A stretch of DNA of 64,000 nt, taken from JBFHFS01 sp041583495. Lineage in GTDB: Bacteria; Bacteroidota; Bacteroidia; Bacteroidales; Marinilabiliaceae. A program made the position numbers and the translations under genes. The DNA lies in assembly GCA_041583495.1 (NCBI GenBank), contig JBFHFS010000030.1:1-64000 (forward strand). Reading direction: 5' to 3'. Shown here in pieces: positions 63,026 through 64,000 of this stretch. Below the pieces are notes generated by a model. That model saw nothing but the letters and a program-made list of their open reading frames with translations. It made no database searches and had not been told where the DNA came from. Each line of letters begins with the position of its first letter. The first letter of the stretch is position 1.

Positions 63026-64000
63026 ATGTTACACACAATCCGAAAGTACCTGATTCTGTTTTTATTGCCCTGGTTAATCATGGGATGTCACGTAAATGGC
63101 ACTAAGGAAGACCCGGGTGCGAAAAAGCCTAACGTTCTGTTAATCTGTATCGATGATCTCAGGCCGGAGTTAGGTTGTTACGGTAAGGAATATATCCATT
63201 CCCCCAATATTGATAAATTGGGCTCAACAGGGGTGGTCTTTACCAATCATTTCGTTCAGGTGCCTACCTGTGGGGCTTCCCGGGCAAGCATGCTCACCGG
63301 CCTGTTCCCAAAAACTCCCGGGTATTTATCGAATGAAGCTTGCCGGAAATTCATTGCGGAAAGGGAAGCATCCGAGGGACCGGAGACCTTTATTCACCAT
63401 CTGAAAAACAAGGGTTATTATACGGTGGGGATAGGTAAAATCAGTCATTCGGCCGATGGCTTTGTATATGGATACACCGATTCGGTGGGCTCTAAAAGGG
63501 AACTTCCCAATAGCTGGGATGAAATGCAATTTGATGCGGGGAAATGGGGCACCGGGTGGAATGCTTTTTTCGCATATGCCGATGGTAGCAACCGTCAAAG
63601 CCGGAACAGGCAGGTAAGACCCTATGAAAGAGGAGCCGTGGACGATGAGGGCTATCCCGATGGATTAACAGCCCGGCTGGCGGTAAATAAACTAAAAGAA
63701 TTGAAGGACAAGGAGGAACCATTCTTTCTGGGGGTAGGGTTTTTTAAGCCCCATCTGCCCTTTAATTCACCCTCCAAATACTGGGATCTGTATGAGGAGG
63801 CCAATATTCCTCTGTCGCCTAACCCATTCATCCCTGAGAATGTAAATAAAGCCAGTCTCCATGGAAGTGGCGAGTTTAATGGCTACCGTCTGGGGGATGA
63901 AGAAGCCTCCTTAAAGGGACCTGTCTCGGATGCTTATGCCCGCAAATTGAGGCATGCCTATTTTGCCTGTATCAGCTATGTGGATGCACAGGTTGGAAAA
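63026..64000 (+). CDS. Sulfatase, lipoprotein (N-terminal part, runs off window)
   Basis: 325 residues are visible and the frame is still open at the window edge. Lipobox LIMGC (Cys21). The sulfatase core starts PNVLLICIDDLRPELGCYG with metal-binding Asp43/Asp44, and the formylglycine site is PTCGASRASMLTG (Cys82, CxAxR form, matured by an anaerobic or aerobic FGE). PFFLGVGFFKPHLPF also matches the S1 family, close by eye to the iduronate-2-sulfatase-like group. It needs an activating enzyme, not seen here. The substrate is a sulfated glycan. Confidence 0.92.
   Translation, partial: MLHTIRKYLILFLLPWLIMGCHVNGTKEDPGAKKPNVLLICIDDLRPELGCYGKEYIHSPNIDKLGSTGVVFTNHFVQVPTCGASRASMLTGLFPKTPGYLSNEACRKFIAEREASEGPETFIHHLKNKGYYTVGIGKISHSADGFVYGYTDSVGSKRELPNSWDEMQFDAGKWGTGWNAFFAYADGSNRQSRNRQVRPYERGAVDDEGYPDGLTARLAVNKLKELKDKEEPFFLGVGFFKPHLPFNSPSKYWDLYEEANIPLSPNPFIPENVNKASLHGSGEFNGYRLGDEEASLKGPVSDAYARKLRHAYFACISYVDAQVGK

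Overview
The window is a chromosomal segment from a member of the Bacteroidota. Three things point there: recurring promoter-like TTTG / TAnnTTTG pairs, a family repertoire typical of the phylum (DUF4783-nadC, a tig-clpP-clpX block, HhH outer-membrane barrel proteins, zinc-less sirtuins, Nim-like flavoproteins, GH92 mannosidases), and lipoprotein signal peptides on many surface enzymes. Glycosidases, a sulfatase and a beta-eliminating lyase suit an anaerobic or facultative polysaccharide degrader, perhaps of the Marinilabiliales type; that rank is only a guess. There is no rRNA operon, CRISPR array or intact mobile element.

Positions 1-18.1 kb are mostly housekeeping. era and der lead a run that continues into a hemerythrin-like di-iron protein and a LuxR-type regulator with a degenerate receiver. 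Next come an RDD membrane protein, a very large NtrY-like sensor kinase behind rlmH, DUF4783-nadC, the tig-clpP-clpX proteostasis block, tRNA-Leu, lptB, tatC and recQ.

Positions 18.1-42.9 kb hold envelope and metabolic functions: an HhH-plus-barrel outer-membrane protein with a PorV-like partner, a GH92 lipoprotein, an unknown outer-membrane protein, a TolC-HlyD-RND efflux operon, an NhaD/ArsB-type transporter with a CBS protein and a PfkB sugar kinase, a tryptophanase-like lyase, comF, a sirtuin, dnaG, a Nim-like protein, an SpmA-SpmB fusion, a broken pirin gene, and SHOCT and DUF302 proteins.

Positions 43.4-55.1 kb form a compact glycan-use locus without SusC/SusD: a Tat-exported sugar isomerase-like protein, a secreted esterase, a DUF1080 lipoprotein, a GH92 enzyme, a GntR/UTRA regulator with a palindrome over its start codon, a ROK kinase, an FucP-like sugar transporter, a six-hairpin glycosidase-like lipoprotein and a long-form mannose-6-phosphate isomerase. 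Together they can be read as release, uptake, phosphorylation and isomerisation of mannose. The DUF1080 plus isomerase pair also recalls the 3-keto-glycoside pathway.

Positions 55.2-64 kb are looser and accessory-like: DUF2784, a DEAD-box helicase, tRNA-Val, a decayed GH27 alpha-galactosidase fragment, a DoxX/aldo-keto-reductase-like fusion, a SPOR lipoprotein, a HAD hydrolase, a CAU tRNA, a 600-base pyrimidine-rich tract, and the start of a sulfatase that runs off the right edge.
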